Assembly: GCA_024275795.1 (NCBI GenBank)
Contig: JAJRYJ010000009.1
Span: forward strand, 1 to 41,542
Reading direction: 5' to 3'
Origin: Actinomycetes bacterium
GTDB lineage: Bacteria; Actinomycetota; Thermoleophilia; BMS3ABIN01
Length of the DNA: 41,542 nucleotides
Shown here: in pieces, positions 35,640-41,542 of the stretch
How the letters are laid out: each line of letters begins with the position of its first letter
How positions within the stretch are numbered: position 1 is the first letter of the stretch
Program-made: the position numbers and the translations under genes
Notes under the pieces: generated by a model
Told to the model about the DNA's origin: nothing
Databases searched by the model: none
Seen by the model: the letters and a program-made list of their open reading frames with translations, nothing else

Positions 35640-36212
35640 CGTGGACTGCACGCCGGCGATGCGCGGATCCATGGTCGTGGCCTGGTCCATGGCCTTGCCG
35701 AAGCCCTTGAACACAGCCTCGATCACGTGATGAGGGTTCGTTCCCGCCAGCAGCCTCACGTGCAGGGTCAGGCCCATGTTGGTCACCAGGGCCTGGAAGA
35801 ACTCGTGTGTCAGGTCCGTGTCGAAGCCGCCTATCTGGGAGGCCGACAGGTCCATGTTGTAGGCCAGATAGGGGCGCCCGCAGATATCGGCGCAGATGGT
35901 GGCCAGCGCCTCGTTCATGGGCAGAACATAGAAGCCGTAGCGGGAGATGCCCTCCTTGTCGCCCAGGGCCTTGTCGAAGGCCTGGCCAAGACAGATACCC
36001 ACATCCTCTACCGTATGGTGACCGTCTACCTCAAGGTCACCTTTGGCCTTGATCTCAAGGTCGAAAAGACCGTGCTTTGCGAACAGGGTCAGCATGTGAT
36101 CGAAGAAACCGACGCCCGTGTCGATGCTCGAGTCGCCCTTGCCGTCGATGTTGAGCCTGACGACGATGTCGGTCTCGGCGGTCTTGCGCTCGATGGTTGC
36201 CTCTCTGGACAT
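35625..36212 (-). CDS. hisB: Imidazoleglycerol-phosphate dehydratase
   Basis: 195 residues, the monofunctional form (no histidinol-phosphatase domain). It dehydrates IGP to imidazole-acetol phosphate using two Mn ions. Metal-site motifs are GVGFFDHML, DGHHTVEDVG and ALVTNMGL...GTNPHHVIEAVFK; the C-terminus RIAGVQSTKGVL is canonical. AAAGGAG lies nine bases before the ATG. A histidinol-phosphate phosphatase must be encoded elsewhere. Confidence 0.96.
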   Translation of the reverse strand: MSREATIERKTAETDIVVRLNIDGKGDSSIDTGVGFFDHMLTLFAKHGLFDLEIKAKGDLEVDGHHTVEDVGICLGQAFDKALGDKEGISRYGFYVLPMNEALATICADICGRPYLAYNMDLSASQIGGFDTDLTHEFFQALVTNMGLTLHVRLLAGTNPHHVIEAVFKGFGKAMDQATTMDPRIAGVQSTKGVL

Positions 36213-36225
36213 CGGTGCCGCTCCT

Positions 36226-36252
36226 TTCCGTTCAGTTTGCTTCCGTTCAGTT
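36226..36252 (-). repeat. 15-base tandem repeat before hisB
   Basis: On the minus strand AACTGAACGGAA occurs twice with a 15-base period, just ahead of the hisB ribosome site. It fills much of the 67-base hisD-hisB spacer, the largest gap inside the his operon. It could alter hisB translation; no stem of note. Confidence 0.6.
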
Positions 36253-36279
36253 AACGAACAGGCATCCCGGCCCGTTCCC

Positions 36280-37599
36280 CTACTCCTCTTCCTCCGGCGG
36301 CAGGGTGCAGCGCTGCTGGCGTAGCTGGGCTGCGCGGGCGTGGGCCTTGAGGCCCTCGGTGCCGGCGATCTCCACCAGCGAGGGAGTCAGCTCCCTCACG
36401 GTCTCCGGAATCAAGGATATCACAGCCACTTTTCGCTGGAAATCCTCTACGGAAAGCGCCGAATCGTACCTGGCGGTGCCCGCCGTGGGCAGTATGTGGT
36501 TGGTGCCGATGATGTAGTCTCCATAGGCGGTGCAGACATCCTCGCCGAGAAAGACGGCCCCCGCGGCCGTGATCTCGTGGATCACCTGTTCCGGCTGCAG
36601 TGTGTGGATCTGCAGGTGTTCCGGGGCGAAGCTGTTGCTGAACCTGACAGCCAGGTCCAGGGGCTCCCCGCCCTCGGCCATCACCAGGGAGACCTGGTCC
36701 AGAACGGTGGCGTCCATTCCCAGCTCCCGCCGCATCCTGTCCACTTCGGCGGAGACCCTGTCCAGCAGCTCCTTCGACCAGCATACCAGCACCGCGATGG
36801 CGCCGCTGCCGTGCTCCACCTGCGCCAGCAGGTCGGCCGCTATCAGCGAGGGATCCGCCTGCTCGTCGGCGATGATCAGGACCTCGCTGGGCCCCGCCAG
36901 GCTGTCGATGCCGACGCGGCCGAAGACCTGGCGCTTAGCCTCTGTCACATAGATGTTTCCGGGACCGCAGATGACATCGGCCGCTGCAATGGTTTCCGTC
37001 CCGTAGGCCATGGCTGCCACCGCCTGGGCGCCGCCCACCCGGTAAATCTCGTCGATGCCCAGCATGTCGGCCGCCGCCAGCACCGCCCGGGAGACTTCGC
37101 CGCCCCTGGCGGGCGGTGTGCAGATGAAGATCTGCTTCACCTCGGCCACCTGGGCCGGGATAACGCTCATCAGTACCGTGGATGGATACTCGGCGCCGCC
37201 GCCCGGCACATAGAGCCCGGCGCGGCGCACCGGCAGCATCCTCTGTCCCAGCATCTGGTTCTGCCTCATGGGGGCGGTCCAGTCCCCCCTGAGTTCGTGC
37301 TGATGGTAGAGACGGATGTTTTCGGCGGCCAGTTTCAGAGCCGCCATCAGGGCTTCGGAGACGCCCTCCCGGGCCGCTGCGATCTCGTCGGCCGATACCC
37401 TCAGGCGCGACGCGGCGAATCCCGGCGAATCGAAGCGGTCGGTGTATTCCACCAGGGCCGTGTCTCCCCCCTCGCGCACGCGTGCGATGATGTCGGCCAC
37501 TGTTTCACTGAGAGCCCGGTCGTCACCCGGCTCTCCGCGCAGGCGCGCCACCAGGCCCGCCATGGATTCCTCTGTAAGATTGTATCTTTCCATCTTCAT
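36280..37599 (-). CDS. hisD: Histidinol dehydrogenase
   Basis: 439 residues, standard length. It oxidises histidinol to histidine in two NAD+ steps with a zinc ion. Seen: YVPGGGAEYPSTVLM near residue 130, VICGPGNIYVTEAKRQVFG, AGPSEVLIIADEQADP, LLAQVEHGSGAIAVLV (zinc ligands Gln and His), and FAPEHLQIHT with the catalytic Glu-His pair. Its ATG directly abuts the hisG stop (TGAATG), so translation is coupled. The acidic C-terminus PPEEEE ends 67 bases before hisB. Confidence 0.96.
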   Translation of the reverse strand: MKMERYNLTEESMAGLVARLRGEPGDDRALSETVADIIARVREGGDTALVEYTDRFDSPGFAASRLRVSADEIAAAREGVSEALMAALKLAAENIRLYHQHELRGDWTAPMRQNQMLGQRMLPVRRAGLYVPGGGAEYPSTVLMSVIPAQVAEVKQIFICTPPARGGEVSRAVLAAADMLGIDEIYRVGGAQAVAAMAYGTETIAAADVICGPGNIYVTEAKRQVFGRVGIDSLAGPSEVLIIADEQADPSLIAADLLAQVEHGSGAIAVLVCWSKELLDRVSAEVDRMRRELGMDATVLDQVSLVMAEGGEPLDLAVRFSNSFAPEHLQIHTLQPEQVIHEITAAGAVFLGEDVCTAYGDYIIGTNHILPTAGTARYDSALSVEDFQRKVAVISLIPETVRELTPSLVEIAGTEGLKAHARAAQLRQQRCTLPPEEEE

Positions 37600-38280
37600 T
37601 CAGACACCTTCAGCGCCCGACGCTACAGTGATCTCACCGAGGCGCCTGACGAGCTTATCGATCATCTCCGCCTTGAGCTTGAATGATACACGGTTGGCCA
37701 CCAGCCGTGCCGAGCATACGGCGATCTCTTCCCTTTCCACCAGCCCGTTCCGCCGCATGCTCCCGCTGCTGGCGGTCAGGTCGACGATGCCCTCCGCCAG
37801 TCCCGCCTGCGGCGCCTGCTCCAGGGGGCCGCGCAGCTCGATGACCTCGACCCGCCGCCCCCGGCCCTCGAAATAACGGCGGCTGACCTCAGGATACCTG
37901 CTGGCGACCCGCATCACGCCGGCGCGCCTTATCCCATTTCCGGACGGGGCGCCGTTATCCTGCGTGGCGTAGACGATGTGGCGGCGGCCGTAACCCAGGT
38001 CCAATAGCTCGTACAGGCTGTGGTCCTGTTCCAGCAGCAACTCCTTGCCCACCACGCCGGCGTCGGCGGCGCCGTATTCGACATAGGCGGGGATATCCAG
38101 GTGGGGAGCGGTGATGATCGAGCGGCCCTCGCCCACCTCGAACACCGGCTTGCGGTCATCGGCCCGCACCTCGTCCACATTGAAGCCCGCCTCTTCCAGC
38201 AGGTCCAGCGTCGGCCCCATCAGGTACCCCCGGGGGACGGCAAGCGTCAATTCAGTTGTTGGAAGCGGTGACTTTATCAT
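37600..38280 (-). CDS. hisG: ATP phosphoribosyltransferase, short form (HisG-S)
   Basis: 226 residues. First enzyme of histidine synthesis, joining PRPP and ATP. It lacks the C-terminal regulatory domain of the roughly 300-residue long form, so it belongs to the short type that works as a complex with HisZ. Seen: LTLAVPRGYLMGPTLDLLEE at the start, EYGAADAGVVGKELLLE, and GLAEGIVDLTASSGSMRRNG at the PRPP loop. In most HisG this loop reads D-[IL]-V-x-T-G-x-T-L; here TASSGSM replaces it with several changes. The ribosome site before ATG 38280 is poor. It follows the damaged hisZ by 27 bases, so it may depend on that transcript. Confidence 0.93.
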   Translation of the reverse strand: MIKSPLPTTELTLAVPRGYLMGPTLDLLEEAGFNVDEVRADDRKPVFEVGEGRSIITAPHLDIPAYVEYGAADAGVVGKELLLEQDHSLYELLDLGYGRRHIVYATQDNGAPSGNGIRRAGVMRVASRYPEVSRRYFEGRGRRVEVIELRGPLEQAPQAGLAEGIVDLTASSGSMRRNGLVEREEIAVCSARLVANRVSFKLKAEMIDKLVRRLGEITVASGAEGV

Positions 38281-38307
38281 ATTTTCAAAGCTCGGCAGCC
38301 CGGAATC

Positions 38308-39168
38308 TCAATCATTCCCCCGGCCGGACAGAGCGAAGAGCAGGTAATCCAGCCCGATGGCGAATCCCACAGCCGGCGCCCGGCCGCCGAAGCCTTCGTG
38401 CGGGCCGTCGTAACGTCCACCGGCGCCCAGCGGACAACCGACGCCCTCGCAGAGCACCTCGAAGGCAAGCCCAGTGCCGTGATCGATGTCGCCGGAGGCG
38501 CCCATGTCGAAAATGATGCGGTGCGCAAAACCGTGGCGCGTCACCAGGTAACAGGTCCTGGCCAGGCGCTTGAGGGATTCCTCCATGGCGGGGCCACGAG
38601 ACAGCTCCCGGGCCCTGGTCAACACATACGAGCCCCCGCGCAGGGCCGCCGCCTCGAGGATCGCCCGCCGGTCGTCGTCGTCAATATCCAACCCGTCCAC
38701 GACCTTATGCAGCCGCACCAGGTCCCGGTCGATGATCGCGCTGGATATCGCTTCCCTGCCCGCCTCGCTGATACCGATGACTTCCAGCAGCCCGCTGAAG
38801 AAGGTCGCCTCGCCGATACTGACGGCGTAATCCTCAAGACCGCATGCGTCCAGAGTCCGGCAGAGCACTGCCAGCACTTCCGCATCCATGGCGGGGGAAT
38901 CGACACCGATAAGCTCCAGACCCACCTGACAGAATTCCCTGCGGCGCCTGCTCCGGGGCTCGATTGGCCCGGGGGAATCACCGAACCAGCTGAGCCTGAG
39001 CGGCGGCTCCCGGTCGCATTTGCCGCCGCCATCAAGCGCCGGCGTTGTCACTTCTTCATAGCCGTAGCTCCTGAAGACACCGCGGATGAGCGTCTCCAGC
39101 GAGCGCGATCATCCGGCCCCAGACAGCGGGACTTCCCCCGCGCCCTCGGGTATGAAAAAATTGTCCAT
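38308..39168 (-). pseudogene. hisZ: Damaged hisZ (ATP phosphoribosyltransferase regulatory subunit)
   Basis: Reading from ATG 39168, which has GAGGAAAG at good spacing, gives MDNFFIPEGAGEVPLSGAG, then an in-frame TGA (39111-39109), then in the same frame SRSLETLIRGVFRSYGYEEV and TTPALD. Both sides match the HisZ/HisS-like N-terminus, and an Arg codon CGA would fit the TGA position. Right after TTPALD about 50 residues usual in the family (including the FD-x-G-LLALRPDMT region) are missing before REPPLRLSWFGDS. The rest (RRREFCQVGLELIG to AVGFAIGLDYLLFALSG) is normal. The total is about 286 codons against about 380 usual. A GTG at 39051 could start a 247-residue remnant. HisZ normally activates short HisG, which sits just downstream. 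Whether the remnant is made or works is unknown. Confidence 0.75.
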
Positions 39169-39241
39169 GGGTCAACTTTCCTCAAGCATCGGCCTGATTT
39201 CAGCACTAGCAGTATAAATCATCGGACCGTCCCGGTTAACG

Positions 39242-39273
39242 TTTGCAGATGAACTTCCGAAACCTATATTATA
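39242..39273. promoter_or_regulatory. Candidate divergent promoter between his operon and plus-strand unit
   Basis: Plus strand: TTTGCA (39242-39247), 17-base spacer, TATATT (39265-39270). The core CCTATATTATAGG (39263-39275) is nearly palindromic, so the minus strand carries a perfect TATAAT (39273-39268) about 100 bases upstream of the hisZ ATG, though with no clear -35. It is the only AT-rich patch in the 352-base gap 39169-39520, so both directions may start here. Confidence 0.4.
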
Positions 39274-39276
39274 GGC

Positions 39277-39438
39277 GGCTGCGCCGAAGATTGGACGACG
39301 AAGCGCGAGCGATGACAACCAGCGCGGCCACGGAAGCACCCGAAGTTGAGAGCGCCGCCGCCTGTGCATTCTATATCCTGACAGCGTGAACGCACCTGTC
39401 GAGCGGGCCCCGGCGTTTGACCGGGGCCTCCGCTTTTC
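39277..39438 (+). ncRNA. Candidate small RNA or 5' leader
   Basis: About 160 bases between a plausible plus-strand promoter and a strong intrinsic terminator, with no conserved reading frame. GGCGGC near its 5' end (39274-39279) can pair with GCCGCC at 39354-39359, enclosing a GC-rich region with several purine-rich loops. I compared it by eye with TPP, SAM, cobalamin, glycine, fluoride and T-box leaders, and with 6S, SRP and tmRNA, and did not recognise any. Could be an independent sRNA or an attenuating leader of the thiamine-binding protein gene at 39521. Confidence 0.35.
39403..39437 (+). terminator. Strong rho-independent terminator with no gene before it
   Basis: GGCCCCGG (39406-39413) pairs perfectly with CCGGGGCC (39421-39428); GCG (39403-39405) adds three pairs with CGC (39431-39433) across a two-base bulge; loop CGTTTGA; then TTTTCTG. 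The U-tract is only on the plus strand. The nearest upstream plus-strand coding gene is the SDR, about 12 kb away. Confidence 0.75.
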
Positions 39439-39520
39439 TGTGATGGTTTTAACAGACCCGCCGCCGGGCAAAATCCGATTACCGGGAGAGATATGGAGTT
39501 TTTTCTGCAAGGGAGGCGGG

Positions 39521-39799
39521 ATGGCAGTAGCTGAGTTCAGCGTGATACCGATAGCCGAAGGCTCGCTGCGTCCATATGTCAAGGCAGCGCTCGCGGTAGT
39601 CAGGCGCTCGGGCCTCAAGTACGAAGTGGGCGCCATGGGAACCACCCTCGAGGGCGACTACGGACAGCTGATGGACGTCATCGCCGACGCACGCCAGGCG
39701 GTACTCGATGCCGGGGCGACACGCGTCATCACCAGCATCAAGGTGGACGAGCGCGAGGGCGGCGTCAGCATTGACGGCAAACTGGAGGGACTGAGGTGA
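39521..39799 (+). CDS. MTH1187/YkoF-type thiamine-binding protein (DUF77)
   Basis: 92 residues. A ferredoxin-like alpha/beta fold of the MTH1187 family: AEFSVIPIAEGSLRPYVKAA at the start, YEVGAMGTTLEGDYGQLMDV in the middle, and VITSIKVDEREGG near the end are its signature segments. These small proteins bind thiamine or its pyrimidine moiety and occur near thiamine salvage or transport genes. The ATG at 39521 has GGGAGGCGGG immediately upstream; the open frame extends to 39386 but that part is unlike the family. Its stop overlaps the start of the DUF47 gene by four bases. No TPP riboswitch was recognised upstream; an orphan terminator lies 84 bases before it. Confidence 0.88.
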   Translation: MAVAEFSVIPIAEGSLRPYVKAALAVVRRSGLKYEVGAMGTTLEGDYGQLMDVIADARQAVLDAGATRVITSIKVDEREGGVSIDGKLEGLR

Positions 39800-40419
39800 A
39801 CGACAGGCTGCACAGTCTGCTCATCGCCCACAGCCAGAAGGTGGCGATGGCCGTCCATTCCCTGAAACACAGCTGTGAAGCCTGGCAGCGCGGCGACCGT
39901 GAGGCGCTGCAGCAATCCGTGGACGAACTATCGGCCCTCGAGGAAGAGGCCGATTCCATCCGCAGGCAGATCACGCGCGAACTGGCTTCGCCGGAGCTTC
40001 CCGGTCCCACCTCCGAACTGTTCCGGCGCCTCACCCACTGCGCCGATGACGTAGCGGACACGGCCAACCGCGCCGGCAACTTCCTGTTGATAGTACGCGA
40101 CCTGCTGCTGCCGCCCGGATACAAGAGCGATCTGGTGAAGATGGCCTCCCTCTGCCAGACGGCCATGGCGGAGCTGGCCGAGGCGATACACTGCCTGGGC
40201 GAACCCGCGGAGCGCCGCATCGAGTACGCGGCGCGCATCAGCGACATGGAGAGAAGCGTCGACGACATCGAGTTCAAGATACAGCAACAGGCGTCCGAGC
40301 TGCAGCTCGATACCTGGAGCACCATCATCTTCTGGAGGCTGATCCTGACAACCAGCCGCGTGGCCGATTATATCGAGGACGCGGCGGACGAACTCCTGTC
40401 CTACGAGGGCGAGCTCTGA
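39796..40419 (+). CDS. DUF47 family PhoU-like protein
   Basis: 207 residues, almost all helical, starting at GTG (39796). The pattern of long amphipathic helices with E/D-x3-D motifs (LSALEEEADSIRRQITREL, ERSVDDIEFKIQQQASEL and TSRVADYIEDAADEL) matches DUF47/TIGR00153, PhoU-like metal-binding bundles that usually accompany PiT phosphate or metal transporters. No such transporter is adjacent here: the downstream gene is on the other strand and overlaps its last 19 bases. Coupling (GTGA overlap) to a thiamine-binding protein is an unusual pairing. A regulatory role on an uptake system is inferred. Confidence 0.82.
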   Translation: MNDRLHSLLIAHSQKVAMAVHSLKHSCEAWQRGDREALQQSVDELSALEEEADSIRRQITRELASPELPGPTSELFRRLTHCADDVADTANRAGNFLLIVRDLLLPPGYKSDLVKMASLCQTAMAELAEAIHCLGEPAERRIEYAARISDMERSVDDIEFKIQQQASELQLDTWSTIIFWRLILTTSRVADYIEDAADELLSYEGEL

Positions 40420-41542
40420 CTCCCGTCAAGCTCCTCCTCCCACTTCGCCACGTTGGTGCGCGCGGTCCCCATGTAGGGTAGCGAAACGCCGATGGCATCG
40501 TAGTCCATTTCCACCAGCCGCTCCATCAGCTTGGGGCTCTGGGCGATGTCGCCGGCCGCCGCCACGAAGGCCTTGCCTTTCGCCCGGCCGATTATCTCCC
40601 GAAGCAGCTCCAGCACCGCCGGATGGCTGGGGTCGAAGCTGCCGGAGACGCGCTCGCTCTCGCGGTCGACACCCAGGCAGCACATGGTCAGGTCGTTGAC
40701 GCCGACGCTGAAGAAATCCACGCCCGCCGCCAGCAGCCGGTCCAGCGTCAGCACCGCCGCCGGCGTCTCGATGGAGGCGCCGAAACTGACATCTTCGTGG
40801 GGTCTGAGTCCCACCTCCACGGCAATCTCCCGCGCCCGCTCGTATTCCTCCGTGTCGCGCACGAAGGGTACCTTGATTCCCAGGGAACCGCAGCCCTCCG
40901 CCACGGCCCGCCGCACCGCCTCGTACTCGGCCTTGAGCAGCGCCGGGTCGTCCAGTTCGCGGCCGATGCCGCGCCAGCCCAGCAGCGGGTTGCGCTCCAG
41001 AGGCTCATCCTCGCCGCCGCGCAGGCGCCGGAACTCGTCCGTGGGCGCGTCCAGCGACTTGTACCATACCTGCTTGCCATCGAAGGCCCGCGCCACCACC
41101 AGCAGCGCCTCGAAAACTGAAACAGTGAGGCTCTCCCCCTCCCCCCGCTCCAGCAGCCGCCCGGGATGGACGCCGCCCTGCAGCAGCAGGTAATCGTTGC
41201 GGAAGGAGATCACGCCGTCGGCTATCTGGGCCGCCTTCTCCGCCGATTCGGGCACGTTGATGGTGGTCATCAGCTGCGTCCGCGTCGCCACCAGGGTATC
41301 GGGCCCGTACTCGCGCTCACGCACCCTGGGGCCGATGCCGTCCAGCACCAGGCCCCGCCAGCCGTCCACCGTCACCACGTCGCCGTCATGCATCACGTCC
41401 ATACCGTAGCGGGTACCCACCACGCAGGGGACCTGGAACTCGCGCAGGATGTTGGCGCCGTGGCTGGTGGAGCCGCCTTCGTCGGCCACAACCGCCGCCG
41501 CCTCGCGGAAGCGCGGCGCCAGGTCCTGGGTCAGCCGCTTGA
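40401..41542 (-). CDS. PEP-utilising enzyme, PEP synthase-like C-terminal part (5' end outside the window)
   Basis: The visible 380 residues cover the swivelling phosphohistidine domain and the PEP-binding TIM barrel. The phosphoryl-His motif is DEGGSTSHGANILREF, followed by PCVVGT. In the barrel are NPLLGWRGIGRE (family NPmLGfRG), KVPFVRDTEEYERA, SFGASIETPAAVL with the Mg-ligand Glu, and SVGVNDLTMCCLGVDRES (family SxGSNDLtQ). The usual catalytic Cys, expected in a GxCGE/Q loop, is replaced: KAFVAAAGDIAQSP has Ala there. The order fits PEP synthase or a related dikinase more than PTS enzyme I, whose His domain is N-terminal; the missing N-terminal ATP-grasp part would decide. The end overlaps the convergent DUF47 gene by 19 bases. 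Confidence 0.82.
   Translation of the reverse strand, partial: KRLTQDLAPRFREAAAVVADEGGSTSHGANILREFQVPCVVGTRYGMDVMHDGDVVTVDGWRGLVLDGIGPRVREREYGPDTLVATRTQLMTTINVPESAEKAAQIADGVISFRNDYLLLQGGVHPGRLLERGEGESLTVSVFEALLVVARAFDGKQVWYKSLDAPTDEFRRLRGGEDEPLERNPLLGWRGIGRELDDPALLKAEYEAVRRAVAEGCGSLGIKVPFVRDTEEYERAREIAVEVGLRPHEDVSFGASIETPAAVLTLDRLLAAGVDFFSVGVNDLTMCCLGVDRESERVSGSFDPSHPAVLELLREIIGRAKGKAFVAAAGDIAQSPKLMERLVEMDYDAIGVSLPYMGTARTNVAKWEEELDGSQSSPS

Noticed and set aside
39109..39111. TGA in hisZ read as selenocysteine or as a sense codon
   Set aside because: TGA ends many genes here (ndk, folC, hisB, gadB), no SECIS-like hairpin was noticed directly after it, and HisZ has no redox residue at this position. 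A nonsense change or sequence error is simpler.
39439..39520. TPP riboswitch in front of the thiamine-binding gene
   Set aside because: Neither the CTGAGA nor the ACCTGAT-type conserved blocks are present.

Overview
This is a GC-rich, densely packed bacterial chromosome window, most likely from a deep-branching, possibly anaerobic member of the Actinomycetota. The evidence is the gene order valS-folC-(small membrane protein)-ndk and metK-priA-def-fmt, a membrane protein family at 17148-18353 that I know mainly from actinobacteria, and an oxygen-sensitive radical-SAM sulfatase-maturase homologue. The phylum call is an inference from gene order and protein resemblance; there is no rRNA in the window.

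Layout. 1-5369 (minus): a housekeeping operon valS, folC, a zinc-ribbon membrane protein, ndk and maf (cut by the window edge). 5440-6520 (minus): a membrane acyltransferase whose 5' end looks damaged. 6719-18353 (mostly plus): an accessory, stress-flavoured block with a DUF389 membrane protein, a DUF4282 protein, glutamate decarboxylase, three very small proteins, a cation/proton antiporter, HdeD (minus), a CoA-disulfide reductase-rhodanese fusion translationally coupled to an anSME-type radical SAM enzyme with a SEC-C tail, an AI-2E family permease and a large actinobacterial membrane protein. 18338-19336 (minus): a secreted beta-helix protein. 19440-25124 (minus): the proteostasis cluster tig, clpP, clpX, lon. 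25262-28061: five tRNA genes (Leu, Arg, His, Gly, Pro; all minus, all with encoded CCA), a decayed secreted repeat protein, a short-chain dehydrogenase and a palindromic interspersed repeat around tRNA-Arg. 28151-33342 (minus): metK, priA, def, fmt. 33494-39168 (minus): the histidine operon hisZ-G-D-B-H-A-F. 39242-40419 (plus): a possible small RNA or leader with an orphan terminator, then a thiamine-binding protein and a DUF47/PhoU-like protein. 40401-end (minus): the C-terminal half of a PEP-synthase-like enzyme.

How they work together. The tig-clpP-clpX-lon genes form a protein folding and degradation unit. metK-priA-def-fmt serve methylation, replication restart and initiator-Met processing. 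The gad/antiporter/HdeD group reads as an acid or ionic stress island: proton-consuming decarboxylation, cation/proton exchange and envelope proteins. The his operon covers most of the pathway but lacks hisC, hisI/hisE and a histidinol-phosphatase here, and its hisZ is broken.

The best leads are: (1) the broken hisZ next to a short-form HisG that should need it; (2) a duplicated hisB 3' end that coincides with the loss of a normal hisH start codon; (3) the PEP-utilising enzyme lacking its usual catalytic cysteine; (4) a promoter-plus-terminator unit with no gene in front of the thiamine-binding gene; (5) the CoADR-rhodanese/anSME-SEC-C pair without a sulfatase nearby; (6) the palindromic repeats around tRNA-Arg. 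No CRISPR array, phage or insertion sequence was seen.
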